From contig OY755244.1 of assembly GCA_963576725.1 (NCBI GenBank), positions 34,878,446 to 34,942,445 on the forward strand: a stretch of DNA of 64,000 bases, in the 5' to 3' direction. This DNA is from Azorinus chamasolen (lineage: Eukaryota; Mollusca; Bivalvia; Cardiida; Solecurtidae). Below are positions 40,726 through 51,079 of the stretch, piece after piece (the stretch's first letter is position 1; each line of letters begins with the position of its first letter). Both the position numbers and the translations under genes were made by a program. A model generated the notes under the pieces. It was not told the DNA's origin. It did no database searches and worked only from the letters and a program-made list of their open reading frames with translations.

Positions 40726-42271
40726 AACCCGTGGAAAACCCGGTTATTGAAATGGTAATGTACGGCCGGCGGGCGGGCGGACGGCTGCCAATCTTGCCCG
40801 GACGATAACTCCTCTATGGCTCATGCCATTGGATTGAAACTTCATACATAGAAAGATCATGATAAGAGGAAGTGTCATGCACAAAGTCCATAACTCTTGC
40901 TTCACTAATATTGGAGTTATGCCCCTTTGAACTTAGAAATGTGTCAGTCCGTCCGTGCTTCCGTCCGGTCTTGTCTGGGCTCTAACTTAGAACTCCATGG
41001 ATGGATTGTGAAATCACTTGGCATTAATGTTCCTTTAGAAGGTATGGCATATCGCATGAAAAAACCATGTATATAGCTGAAAGGTCAAGGTCATACTTAG
41101 AGGTCAAAGGTCAAAATCATGTATATTTTTAACCGGATTAACAGATTTTGCTTGTCCTGAGCATATCTTCTACACTACTTTGGCTAGGATCACCAAATAT
41201 GGTGTGTTAGTACATCTTGGGATGGCGGAGTGTCACATACTATTTATAGGTCAATGTGACCTTGACCTTTGGCTTCATTTACAATAAAAACTTGTCTGGA
41301 GCATATCTCCTACACTATTTCAGCTGGGATAAAAAAAATATGGTGTGTGAGTTCATCTTGGGATGGCGGAGTGTCATGTACTATTTTTTGGTCAATGTGA
41401 CCTTGACCTTGAACTTTGACCCCATTTACAAAAAAGCTTGTCTGGAACATATCTCCTACACTACTTCAGCTAGGATACCAAGTATGGTGTGTGAGTACAT
41501 CTTGGGAGGGCGGAGTGTCACGTGTACTATTTATAGGTCAATGTGACCTTGACCTTGGGCTTCATTTACAAGAAAAACTTATCCGGAGCATACCTCCTAT
41601 ATGGAATCAGCTAGGATCACCAAATATGGTGTGCGAGTTCATCTTGGGATGGCGGAGTGTCACATATTATTTTTAGGTCAATGTGACCTTGACCTTGAAC
41701 TTTGACCTCATTTGCAAAAAAAGGCTTGTCCGGAACATATCTCCTACCCTACTTCAGCTAGGATCACCAAATATGGTGTGTGAGTACATCTTGGGATGGC
41801 GGAGTGTCGCATACTATTTATAGGTCAGTGTGACCTTGACCTTGGGCTTCATTTACAAAAAAAACTTGTCCGGAGAATACCTCCTATACGGAGTCAGCTA
41901 GGAACACCAAATATGGTGTGCGAGTTCATCTTTGGTTGGTGGATGTCGCATACTATTTTTAGGTAAATGTGACCTTGACCTTGACCTTTGACCTCAGTTA
42001 CAAAAAAAGCTTGTCCGCAGCATATCTCCTACACTTCTTCTGCTAGGATCACCAAATATGGTGTGTGAGTTCGTCTTGCGATCACATACTAGTTATAGCT
42101 CAATGTGACCATGACCTTGACCTTTGACCTCATTTTAAAAAAGGCTTGTCCGGAAATATATCTCCTACACTACTTCAGCCAGGATCACCAAATATGGTGT
42201 GTGAGTACATCTCGGGATAGCAGAGTGTCGCATACTATTTATAGGTCAGTGTGACCATGACCTTGACCAAA
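40726..42271 (+). repeat. Array module of ~150-bp units rich in TGACCT half-sites
   Basis: Begins AAACCCGTGGAAAACCCGG with a GC-rich CGGCGGGCGGGCGGACGG stretch (the strongest local CpG content). About eight units follow with CTTGTCCGGAGCATATCTCC, CTACACTACTTCAGCTAGG, ATCACCAAATATGGTGTGTG, GGATGGCGGAGTGTC and CAATGTGACCTTGACC. Related unit to 26333-28157 but distinctly diverged. The 3' end is cut off by a family B fragment, so no CTCTTGTT. Confidence 0.8.
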
Positions 42272-42317
42272 GTGGTCGGATCTAAAAAAAAAAATAGCCT
42301 ATGGAGGAATGGGTTAA
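42272..42317 (+). mobile_element. Family B right-end fragment
   Basis: GGTCGGATCTAAAAAAAAAA, ATAGCCTATGGAGGAATGGG, TTAA. Joined directly to the truncated array. Confidence 0.6.
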
Positions 42318-42538
42318 TTAACAATATCTCCTCTTAACCTGCTCATTGGAATATGACTCCACATGAATAATCCTTAAGTGATAATTCATCAAAGTTATAT
42401 AAACATGGTGTTAAATGTGCCTAGTTCAAATCTTTTCAGGGACACTGATGTCCCCCTACCAAACATTTAGGGGGACATTTGAAAATTCAGAGTAACACAA
42501 TTAAAGACTACACTGAAGCATTATTTCTGTCAGTTTGT

Positions 42539-42768
42539 TTAACCTATTCCTCCATAGGCTATTTTTAGATCCAACCTCTTTGAATAAATCTACCGAAAAG
42601 GAGCATTAACTAGAAAAAAGGAAAATTTTTAGAATTTTGCAATTTGAAACCATTGTGGTAAATAGAGCATTTGCTCCTGTAGGAGCAAATGCTCTATTTA
42701 TCACAATGGTTTCAAGAAGTAACTTTTACAGAGGCGTAGAAAGGCGTAGTTATGGAGGAAAGGGTTAA
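42539..42768 (-). mobile_element. Family B TTAA foldback element
   Basis: TTAACCTATTCCTCCATAGG to GGAGGAAAGGGTTAA. Core GAAACCATTGTGGTAAATAG / CTATTTATCACAATGGTTTC around TTTGCTCCTGTAGGAGCAAA. One mismatch in the arms. Confidence 0.88.
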
Positions 42769-43012
42769 TTCAGTCAGTGGTTCATATTTGGAAATTGCTA
42801 GTTCCTGTTTGGCAATGTAATAATGATTTTCATGAAATTAATAGTTGCCTCATCTTTCTTGTGAAATTCTTTCTAAACAGCCTTTATCATGTCATTTTTC
42901 AGCTGACATGCGACAACCACTCGCTTGTAATCAGCAAAAAAATTGATGCCTGTTAAGCGTGCTTGTTCTCATATTTGTTCTGTCACTGTCAGAAATAAAT
43001 GGGTCAGATAGT

Positions 43013-43549
43013 TTAACCCTTTCCTCCATAAATGTGCCTTTCTAAGCCTTTACAAACAGAGCAGACCCAGGTCAGATGTCTGCTATAGGAGCCGTCTGAT
43101 CAGGGTCTGCTCTGTTTGCTTATGATGTGATATACCGTTTTATACCTAATAGACGCCCTGCCCTAATAAAGGCTCCCGGCTATTTTTGTAAGAAAAATCT
43201 ACTCACCAGGCTAAACTCGAAGGAAAATCCAAATTCAAATCCATCCAAATCCAGTATATCTTAATAAAATCCAGTCAATCCAAAAGTTAAAATGAATACT
43301 TAAAATGTAACAAAAACTTCCGAGCAATGGATTTAGGAAAAAGCTTACCTTAATAATTGCCCCTCTTTTGGCAAATGTTAAGCCCCCGGGGGCGTTTATT
43401 AGGAATAATACGGTAGATATGATTCTGGAGTTTCTGCCATGGACAAAAATTCCTGCGCCCATGTGCTATTATAACAAATTATTCTAATTACATGTAATAT
43501 TCATTACATCATTATTTCTTACATGAATATTCATGGAGGAAAGGGTTAA
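43013..43549 (+). mobile_element. Family C element split by a mariner-like insertion
   Basis: TTAACCCTTTCCTCCATAAA, core GCAGACCCAGGTCAGATGTC / GCCGTCTGATCAGGGTCTGC, GTTTGCTTATGATGTGATA, then the insertion, then GATATGATTCTGGAGTTTCT to ATTCATGGAGGAAAGGGTTAA. Confidence 0.85.
43133..43415 (-). mobile_element. TA-flanked mariner-like element (CCGTATTATTCC tip)
   Basis: CCGTTTTATACCTAATAGAC opens and GTTTATTAGGAATAATACGG closes, TA on each side; removing it restores family C sequence GATATA-GATATGATTC. Inside: CCTGCCCTAATAAAGGC, tandem AAATCCA-rich stretch, GCCCCCGGGGGC. The same element lies inverted at 50280-50578. Confidence 0.85.
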
Positions 43550-43670
43550 GCTTTGATGAACTGCTCAACCATCTTTCTGGAAATTCCTGTTCTTTTTCTT
43601 GCTACATGTATTTATCTCGGTAGTTCACTGATGACATAAACTGAGACTGTTGTTGGTACTATGCTTTCTT

Positions 43671-43891
43671 TTAACCTTTTCCCTCATATAAACGCGTTTT
43701 CACACATCTTCATCCTAGAGGAGCCGTCTGATCAGGGTCTACTCTGTTGCTAATAGAATTTCAAAGATCTGTGTCTACTTTCTCAAATGGCTACAATGCT
43801 CCACCTTCCATATTTCATAATAACCTTTTTGTCCATGAATATTCAGTAGGTATTGAAATTTGTAATAAGCATAGATCAAGGAAAGGGTTAA
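43671..43891 (+). mobile_element. Family A TTAA element with deleted left core arm
   Basis: TTAACCTTTTCCCTCATATA, CGCGTTTTCACACATCTTC, then directly CTAGAGGAGCCGTCTGATCA and the A right half. The left arm (GTAGACCCAGATCAGACGGC) is missing. Confidence 0.8.
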
Positions 43892-44131
43892 CCCTTTCCT
43901 CCATAAATGCGCCTTTCTACGCCTCTGTAAAAGTCACTTTATGAAACCATTGTGATAAATAGAGCATTTGCTCCATAGGAGCATTTTTTTCTCTTTTTAT
44001 CACAATGGCTTCAAACTACAATAATGAACTACAAAATTCTAAAGTTTTCCTTTTCTCTAGTAAATGCTCCATTTCGGTAGATTTATTCAAAGAGGTTGGG
44101 TCTAAAAATAGCCTATGAGGTAATGAGTTAA
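43888..44131 (+). mobile_element. Family B TTAA foldback element
   Basis: Shares TTAA 43888-43891 with the previous A copy. TTAACCCTTTCCTCCATAAA to GAGGTAATGAGTTAA. The right core arm is altered to TTTTTTTCTCTTTTTATCAC, so the inner palindrome is broken, and CTACAATAATGA is duplicated. Confidence 0.82.
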
Positions 44132-44464
44132 TGCAGAAGACCATTAATCTGCTGTTTAATTAGCTTGCCTGGGTTCAAAGTGCTCAAAGTGAACTATTGT
44201 AATTGTACTATGTCTGGTAATGATGTGCCAATCAATCACAGTGCCTGACGATCACGTGAAGGTTCCAACGTGATGATCGACAAGGGACAGACCATCGTTG
44301 ATGATATTTATACATAACCTTATGGTGACCATACGGTATAGCAAACAGTAGAAGCCAGACAGGTCAAATATCTGATTAGAGTTTTACACATTATTTTAAC
44401 TGAATAGAATCATTTTGCAATCTAAGATTGAAAACGGAGTTTACTCTTATCATTGAATGTCATG

Positions 44465-44694
44465 TTTGACCCATTCCCTCATAGGCTATTTTTAGACCCA
44501 TCCTCATTGAATAAATATACTGAAAAGGAGCATTTACTAGAGAAAAGGAAATTGTTAGAATTTTGTAGTATTGAAACCATTGTGATAAACAGAGCATTTG
44601 CTCCTATGGAGCAAATGCTCTATTTATCACAATGGTTTCAAGAAGTGACTATTACAGAGGCGTAGAAAGGTGTATTTATGGAGGAAAGGGTTAA
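44465..44694 (-). mobile_element. Family B TTAA foldback element
   Basis: TTGACCCATTCCCTCATAGG to GGAGGAAAGGGTTAA. Core CCATTGTGATAAACAGAGCA / TGCTCTATTTATCACAATGG around GCTCCTATGGAGC. The 70-residue frame here is the palindrome read through. Confidence 0.85.
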
Positions 44695-44717
44695 GACAAA
44701 GAGAATGCTCGGGATAT

Positions 44718-45253
44718 AAATTGATTGCAAACCTACAACCAGATCAGACAGCTCCTATAGGAGCCGTCTGATCAGGGTCTGCTCTGTTTGCTAATGGAAT
44801 TTGATCTTAACTTTCTAAAATGGCTACAATGTTCCACCTTCCATATTTCAGTATAACTATATATTTTGTCCATGTATATTTAGTAGGTCTTACCGGCCGC
44901 ATGGCTCAGTGGTAGAGTGTCCGCCTGTGGTACAGAAGGTCGTGGGTTCGATCCCTGGCCGTGACAGACCAAAAGTCATTTAAAGTTAGTACTGGTAGCT
45001 CCCTTGTCTACGCTTGACATTAAAGGGTTAGTTCTAGGACTGTTCGGCCCAGTGTCAGGATAATGTGACTGGGTGGGGTGCGCTTGCCAGGTGCCCGTGG
45101 CAGGGGCATTCCAGTAAGGCAGCACTATACCTTGTCTCATGCGGGTGTCGTCTGCTAATAAATGAAATACTGTTGGTCGGACGTAAAACCCAACTCACTC
45201 ACTTAGTGCAGGTCTTAAAATTTAGAATAAACATATAACAGGGAAAGGGTTAA
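44718..45253 (+). mobile_element. Family A element split by a SINE
   Basis: AACCAGATCAGACAGCTCC / GGAGCCGTCTGATCAGGGTC core, A right half (GGCTACAATGTTCCACCTTC), interrupted after TTTAGTAGGTCTTA and resumed at GCAGGTCTTAAAATTTAGAA to AACAGGGAAAGGGTTAA. Left tip lost. Confidence 0.75.
44893..45202 (+). mobile_element. tRNA-derived SINE, ~310 bp
   Basis: The head is tRNA-like: A box TGGCTCAGTGG (44902-44912) and B box GGTTCGATCC (44945-44954), the internal RNA polymerase III promoter. The ~230-bp body includes GGGTGGGGTGCGCTTGCCAG and AAGGCAGCACTATACC. The tail is AACCCAACTCACTCAC. It is flanked by imperfect target duplications TTAGTAGGTCTTA (44880-44892) and TTAGTGCAGGTCTTA (45203-45217), both derived from the family A host element. 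No poly(A), so its partner LINE would recognise the tail motif. Not a functional tRNA: the anticodon-arm folding is poor. Confidence 0.88.
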
Positions 45254-45553
45254 ATATTACATGACCATTCCGATCACTTCTTTGTTATCTGTCCAACTAA
45301 TCCATGGCTTAGACAAACCTGTCTAATATAACATCGCTTGGAAAAAGGATATCGAAAAGATAAACTTTCAATTATTCTTAACTTTAATAGGCTTTGGTCT
45401 ATCTGATCAACTTAAATGTCAAACTGCTGAAGGAAAAGGTATCGGTGAGAACGCAGTAACTGTCCTATTGTTATAAGTAGAATAGAGTAAAAACCCTCTA
45501 AACCAGAATTCTAGTAGAGAAGAGTTTAGATGCACCTTTAGGCTGGTGGCTGT

Positions 45554-45804
45554 TTAACCCTTTCCCTGTTCTGCATTTAGGCCACATGTCAATATCAATT
45601 GAATATTCATTACCAAAATAGTTATAAAGAAATGTGGAAGGTGAAACATTGTTGCCATTTTAGGAAGCAAACAAACCCAATCTTTCAAAATCCATTAGCA
45701 AACAAAGCAGACCCAGATCAGACGGCTCCTACAGGAGCCGTCTGATCTGGGTCTACTCTGTTTGCAAATGCGTGAAAACGCGTTTATTTCAGGGAAAGGG
45801 TTAA
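45554..45804 (-). mobile_element. Family A TTAA foldback element
   Basis: TTAACCCTTTCCCTGTTCTG to TTCAGGGAAAGGGTTAA. Core GCAGACCCAGATCAGACGGC / GCCGTCTGATCTGGGTCTAC: in this copy the usual arm mismatch is absent, so the core is almost perfectly palindromic. Confidence 0.87.
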
Positions 45805-45936
45805 TGCAGGGTAACAGTTATGCAGAAAGCTCCTAGCGGAGCATGCATTTCACCCTGCATTAAGCTGCCACCTGTCTCCTAGATCGATATTTATACTGAA
45901 TTTAACGTCCAGTTTAGAGAGGTTTTACTGTTCTAT
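45801..45936. mobile_element. Mariner-like foldback, left end decayed
   Basis: AATGCAGGGTAACAGTTATG, AGAAAGCTCCTAGCGGAGC, CACCCTGCATTAAGC, and right tip GTTTAGAGAGGTTTTACTGT. Abuts the TTAA of the preceding A copy. Confidence 0.6.
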
Positions 45937-45963
45937 GTTAACCCTTTGAATGTTTCATTATTG

Positions 45964-46203
45964 TTAATCCTTCATATAAACATGTTTTCATACCTTTGCA
46001 AACAGAGTAGACACAGATCAGTTAGCTCCTATAGGAGCCATCTGATCCAGGTCTACTCTGTTTGCTTATGGTATAACGTAAATCTGAGTCTCTGCCTCGG
46101 CCAAAAATTCATGCGTTTATAATATGCCATTATAAGAATTAACCCGATAAATATTCACTGAGTCATTATTTCTTACATGAATATTCAACAGGGAAAGTGT
46201 TAA
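45964..46203 (+). mobile_element. Family C TTAA foldback element
   Basis: TTAATCCTTCATATAAACAT, core GTAGACACAGATCAGTTAGC / GCCATCTGATCCAGGTCTAC, GTTTGCTTATGGTATAACG, AATATTCACTGAGTCATTAT, end CAGGGAAAGTGTTAA. Confidence 0.82.
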
Positions 46204-46234
46204 GAATAAGAGTCCATTCTGTATGTACTGAGGA

Positions 46235-46484
46235 TTAACCCTTCGCTTGCTATTCACGTCAATATACCTACCTGTAAATAGTGAAGACCCAGATGAGACA
46301 GCTCCTGCAGGAGCTGTCTCATCAGGGTCTGCACTATTTACAAGTTGATTGTGCAAGCAGTGCACTCCACAGCAGTGATTGCACAGCGAAATACTTGTAC
46401 ACAGTGAAGATATATGTAATTATACAACAGGGCATGGGTAAAGAAAGAGACATGTATTTTAAAATTCAGCAAGCGAAGGGTTAA
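46235..46484 (+). mobile_element. Family E TTAA foldback element
   Basis: Reference copy of family E, 250 bp: TTAACCCTTCGCTTGCTATT to TTCAGCAAGCGAAGGGTTAA, a 15-bp perfect tip repeat. Core GAAGACCCAGATGAGACAGC / GCTGTCTCATCAGGGTCTGC, then ATTTACAAGTTGATTGTGC and CACTCCACAGCAGTGATTG. One more copy at 53982-54233. Confidence 0.9.
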
Positions 46485-46586
46485 ATTCTAATAACAGGAC
46501 TTGGATGATAGGATACTTGTTACTGTTGGGAACTAGAATATTTTGTGACCTTCTGTGAATCAGAAATACTGCTCTATTCCTCTTTC

Positions 46587-46820
46587 TTAACCATTTCCCT
46601 GTTGAATATTCATGTAAGAAATAATGACAAAAGGAATATATATTAGCTGAATTTCTAGAATGGCATCATGTTGGTATTGGTAGAAACTGTAGGGTCAGTT
46701 CTATTATAATTTCATAAGTGAACAGAGCAGAACGTTGTCAGATGGCTCCTACAGATGTTTGATGTGGGTCCACTCTGTTTCAAAAGGCGGTAAAAGGTGT
46801 TTATTTAAAGGAAAGGGTCA
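46587..46820 (-). mobile_element. Family C TTAA element, diverged
   Basis: TTAACCATTTCCCTGTTGAA, ATATTCATGTAAGAAATAAT, TTCATAAGTGAACAGAGCAG, shortened core GATGGCTCCTACAGATG, end AAAGGAAAGGGTCA. Confidence 0.75.
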
Positions 46821-46869
46821 TGGGAGAACAGTTATATATGAATATTTCTGTTTCTGAAAGGTTCGCTGT

Positions 46870-47790
46870 CTCAAAATGTTTTATATGGGTACTTCTCAGT
46901 ATGGATATTTCTCTGTGTCAATGTTTTATGTGATTATTTCTGTGTCTCAAATCTTTTATATGGGTATTCTCTGTCTCAATGTTTTGTGTGAGTATTTCTG
47001 TGCCTCAGATCTTTTATATGGGTATTTCTCTGTATGGGTATTTCTGTGTCGTACTGTTTTGTGTGAGTATTTCTATGTCTCAAATGTTTTACATGTATAT
47101 GGGTATTTCTCCATCACATGTTTTATATGGGTATTTTTCAGTCTCATATATTTTATATGGGTATTCTCTGTTCAAATGTTTTATATAGGTATTCTCTATC
47201 TCAAATGTTTTATATTATGGGTAGTTCTATGTCTCAAATGTTTATATATGGGTATATCTGTGTCTCAAATGTTTTATATGGGTATTCTCCGTCTCAATGT
47301 TTATGTAAGTATTTCTCTGTCTTATATGTTTTATGTGAGTATTTCTCTGTCTCAATGTTTTATGTAAGTATTTCTCTGTCACATATGTTTTATGTGAGTA
47401 TTTCTGTGTCTCATAATTATGTTTTATATGGGTATTTCTGTGTCTCAAATGTCTTATATAGATATATCTCTGTCTCAATTGTTTTATATATGGGTTTGTC
47501 TGTGTCTCAAATATTTTATATGGGTATTTCTCTGTCTCAAAGTTTTATGTGAGTATTTCTCTGTCTCAATGCTTTATGTAAGTATTTCTCTGTCTCATAT
47601 GTTTTATGTGAGTATTTCTGTGTCACATAATTATGTTTTATATGGATATTTCTGTGTCTCAAATGTTTTATATGGATATTTCTGTGTCTCAAATGTTTTA
47701 TGCGGGTATTTCTCTGTCTCAAATGTTTAATACGGGTATTTCTCTGTCTCAAATGTTTTATTTGCATGTTTTTCTGTCTTAAAGTTTGAA
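46870..47790 (+). repeat. Minisatellite, ~30-bp unit
   Basis: About thirty units of TTTTATATGGGTATTTCTCT with GTCTCAAATG. Variants TTTTATGTGAGTATTTC and TTTTATGTAAGTATTTC cluster. A block of several units around 47300-47440 recurs around 47540-47640, including the rare CATAATTATGTTTTATATGG, so part of the array was duplicated as a block. Long Tyr/Phe/Ser-rich frames on one strand and His/Arg-rich frames on the other are repeat artefacts. Confidence 0.85.
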
Positions 47791-48045
47791 GATGAATTTT
47801 TTTATTACAGCAAGCCAGTACATGTGTGAACTTGACAGTGTTATAGCCCTAATAACTATTTCCATAAGGGAGATGACAAGTTTTGATTATTAGAGCAAGA
47901 AATGAAGGAGAAATTATAGTGATGAATCAGCTTCATTTCCTGATAATCAGATATTTATTGCCAGACAGGATATTGAGATCTGGCTGGTTGAGTGGGTGCT
48001 GGAAAGGTTCACTCATCAAAACAGTACCAATATTATACTTGGCTA

Positions 48046-48191
48046 TTAACCATTTCCCTCGTATTAACACCTTTTCGCGCATTTGCAAACAGAGTGGACC
48101 CTGATCAGACTGCTCCTATAGGAGCAGTCTGATCTGGGTCCACTCTGTTTGTAAATGCATGAAAACACGTTTCTGTGAAGGAAAGGGTTAA
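48046..48191. mobile_element. Minimal family A element, nearly all palindrome
   Basis: 146 bp between exact TTAA sites: TTAACCATTTCCCTCGTATT to GTGAAGGAAAGGGTTAA, with CATTTGCAAACAGAGTGGAC / GTCCACTCTGTTTGTAAATG flanking GACTGCTCC/GGAGCAGTC. The A-specific right half is gone and the two tips form one hairpin. Confidence 0.87.
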
Positions 48192-48209
48192 TATTTATTC
48201 AAGATTTCT

Positions 48210-48421
48210 TCATTCCATGAATATTCATGAAAAGAATCGATAAAATGGAACTTGGAAAACGAAATTATTTCACTGGTGTGGAGACTGCATAATCAGATCT
48301 ATAAATTTTGATAAGCAAACAGAGCAGACCTTGACCAGATGGCTCTTACAAGAGCCATCAGATCTGGGTCTACTTTGTTTGCAAATGTGTGAAAACGCGT
48401 TAATATCAAAGAAAGGGTTAA
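48210..48421 (-). mobile_element. TTAA element, A/C-like, diverged left half
   Basis: CATGAATATTCATGAAAAGA, CTGCATAATCAGATCTATAA, TTTGATAAGCAAACAGAGCA, core CCAGATGGCTCTTACAAGAG / CCATCAGATCTGGGTCTAC, end CAAAGAAAGGGTTAA. The left end may reuse the TTAA at 48188. Confidence 0.7.
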
Positions 48422-48479
48422 CTAAGATTTAAAACAGACAACAAACTTTGCACGTAACAATCACATGGCATGCTTAAAG

Positions 48480-48706
48480 TTAACGCCTTTCTGTGCCTTT
48501 GTAAAAAGAGTAGACGCAGATCAAATGTCTCCTGTAGGAGCCGTCTGATCAGGGTTTGCTCTGTTTGCTTATGGCATGATATAGATCTGAATCTACAGCT
48601 TCTACCATGGCCAAAAGTGTGTTCATATACCATTACAAAAAATAATGTTATTGATATCCATGATACTTTTATTTGTTACATAAATATCTATGGGGCAAAG
48701 GGTTAA
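48480..48706 (+). mobile_element. Family C TTAA foldback element
   Basis: TTAACGCCTTTCTGTGCCTT, core GTAGACGCAGATCAAATGTC / GCCGTCTGATCAGGGTTTGC, CTTCTACCATGGCCAAAAG, end TGGGGCAAAGGGTTAA, whose TTAA opens the next element. Confidence 0.82.
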
Positions 48707-48953
48707 CCATTTCCTCCATGAATATTTATGTAAGAAATAATGACATCATGGATATTAATTACATGTAGATGAATTTGTTATAACAGCACACAGAATTTTT
48801 TGTCCTTGGCAGAAACTGTAGATCATATCTGTATTATATGACATAAGCAAACAGAGCAGACCCTGATCAGACAGCTCCTGTAGTAGCCGTCTGATCTAGG
48901 TCAACTCTGTTTGCAAAGACGAAAAAAGGTGTATTTATGGAGTAAAGGCTTAA
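48703..48953 (-). mobile_element. Family C TTAA foldback element
   Basis: TTAACCATTTCCTCCATGAA, AAGAAATAATGACATCATGG, ACATAAGCAAACAGAGCAGA, core CCTGATCAGACAGCTCCTG / GCCGTCTGATCTAGGTC, end TGGAGTAAAGGCTTAA. Tail-to-tail with the preceding C copy. 48954-49235 holds nothing clear. Confidence 0.85.
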
Positions 48954-49235
48954 GAAAGAATACATATGCAAAAAGTTAAGGAAAACATTTTATCAGAATA
49001 TTTCCTCAGTAACGTCAGAATATTTGAGTGAAATTATAGTAGTAGACTCTATTAAAATCAAAGTGCTGATAGCGATAGAAAAACTGTGTTTTTTACAGTA
49101 AGAAAAGGAAATTAGGAATTTACTTGACATGGAGAGACATTTCAGATAAGATTACTTTATTTTCCACATTAGTCATACGGTCTCGACCCTAACGATAGAA
49201 ATGGCCAGGACTGAAGAAAAAAGTTTTCACCATCA

Positions 49236-49518
49236 GATCATGCCCCCCCCCCCCGATCAAGAGTAGGGGGGGGAGTATTGTTTTTGACCTGTCTGTTGGT
49301 TGGTTGGTTTGTTGACAACTTTAACGTTGGCGATACTTTTGTAGCCATTGCACATACATACTTCAAACTTGGCATGCATGTGCAGCTTATGAAGGTGAAC
49401 ATTTTTAGGGGTCACTTATTAAGGTCAAGGTCATAGATCAAGGTTAAAGGTCAAACTACGGGTCAAATTTATATTGGTGATAATGGGGGGCATAGTGTTT
49501 CACAAACATATCTTGTTA
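49236..49518 (+). repeat. Short module with poly-C/poly-G ends and ATCTTGTT terminus
   Basis: Starts ATGCCCCCCCCCCCCGATC and AGTAGGGGGGGGAG, then TTGACAACTTTAACGTTGGC, AAGGTCAAGGTCATAGATC, and ends GGGGGGCATAGTGTTTCACA with ATATCTTGTT. A single-unit relative of the array modules. Confidence 0.55.
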
Positions 49519-49624
49519 TTGAAAGTATGCCAAAGGTTTTAGGCAAGATGAAAGTGAAAGTGTGTCATTTTGGTTGCTATGGTAATCAAAGTTATACATT
49601 CTGCAAAATTGTTCAACTCCAGTT

Positions 49625-49875
49625 TTAACCCTTTCCCTGTTCTATATTTAGTTCAAATTTCTATACCTACTGAATATCCATGAACATAATAGTTATCATG
49701 AAATATGGAAGATGTAACATTGTAACCATTTTAGAAACAAAAAAAACAGATTTATCAAATTCCATAAGCAAACAGAGCAGACCCTGATCAGACAGCTCCT
49801 ATAAGAACCATCTGATCTGGGTCTCCTCTGTTTGCAAATGCGTGAAAAATGCGTTTATATGATGGAAAGGGTTAA
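49625..49875 (-). mobile_element. Family A TTAA foldback element
   Basis: TTAACCCTTTCCCTGTTCTA to TGATGGAAAGGGTTAA. Core GCAGACCCTGATCAGACAGC / ACCATCTGATCTGGGTCTCC. Confidence 0.87.
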
Positions 49876-50109
49876 ACTCTAGGCTTGCGAATCATATTTA
49901 ATCCGGATTTCTAAGAAAACCATTTGCCAGGGGCTGTTTGTCTCAGATGTAGAGACATCATTTTTCTCAGCAAGCATTCATAACATGATTTTCTTTCACA
50001 ACTCCATTTGTTGCTTGTAAACAAGTTGTTTACAGGAGTTGCTTTCTGAGATATTTTTTTCATTTCAATCAGACTAACTTACTCTCAAACATGTGAAACT
50101 GTGGCCACA

Positions 50110-51060
50110 CTTTATACAATGCCAATAGTGGGCAGACCAATAACAGAACAGTAATAGCTATCTACATGTTATGTAACAAAATGATAACAATAACAAGTAT
50201 GTACATGCTATGTAACAAAACAAACAATAACAGCTATCTACATGTTATGTAACATAAGAGTAACAGCTAAGCAGCAATCTACCCGTATTATTCCTAATAA
50301 ATGCCCCGGGGGCTTAACATTTTCCAAAAGGGAGGCGATTATTAAGGTAAGCTTTTTCCTAAATCCATTGATCGGAAGTTTTTGTTAACGTTACATTTAA
50401 GTGTTCATTAAAATGATTTTAACTTTTGGATTGACTGGATTTTATTAAGATATACTGGATTTGGATGGATTTGAATTTGGATTTTCCTTTGAGTTTACAC
50501 TGGTGAGTAGATTTTTCCTACAAAAATAGCCGGGGGGCCTTTATTAGGGCAGGGGCGTCTATTAGGAATAATACGGTACATACTATATAACAGAACAATA
50601 ATATTATGATAGCCATCTACACGCTGTGTAACAGAACAATAACAGATGTGCACATACTATGTAACAGAACAATAACAGATGTGCACATACTATGTAACAG
50701 AACAATAACAGATGTGCACATACTATGTAACAGAACAATAACAATAAGAGCTATCTACATGCAATGTAACAGAACAATAACAATAACAGCTATCTACATA
50801 CTATGTAACATAACAATAACAGCTACCGGTATGTACAACTACCGGTATGTACATACTATGTAACAGAACAATAATAATAACAGCTATCTACATGCTTTGT
50901 AAAATGACAGTAACACTAACAGCTATCTACATGCTATGTAACGGAACAGTAATTATAGCTATCTACATGGAAGATGATATGTAACAGAACAATAACAGCT
51001 ATCTACATGCTATGTAATAGAACGTTAACAGTCACAGATATCTACATACAACATAACCAT
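50110..51060 (+). repeat. Minisatellite, ~35-bp unit, interrupted
   Basis: About twenty units of CTATCTACATGCTATGTAAC with AGAACAATAACAG. Sub-block 50640-50740 has three perfect copies with GATGTGCACATACTATGTAA. A mariner-like element (50280-50578) splits the array. An 85-residue frame (50606-50863) is the repeat translated. Confidence 0.83.
50280..50578 (+). mobile_element. TA-flanked mariner-like element (CCGTATTATTCC tip)
   Basis: TA-CCCGTATTATTCCTAATA to TCTATTAGGAATAATACGG-TA, inserted in a minisatellite unit. Aligns over its whole length, inverted, with 43133-43415 (TTTTTCCTAAATCCATTG, TTGACTGGATTTTATTAAG). Two insertions of one family in unrelated sites prove mobility. Confidence 0.87.
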
Positions 51061-51079
51061 CTGGCTGCCTTTGTTAGCT

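Noticed and set aside
44893..44966. A functional tRNA gene
   Set aside because: The Pol III boxes are present, but the sequence continues into a SINE body, is bracketed by target duplications, and does not fold into a good cloverleaf.
46876..47767. Tyr/Phe-rich and Arg/His-rich frames on both strands
   Set aside because: Translation of a 30-bp minisatellite whose unit is divisible by three.
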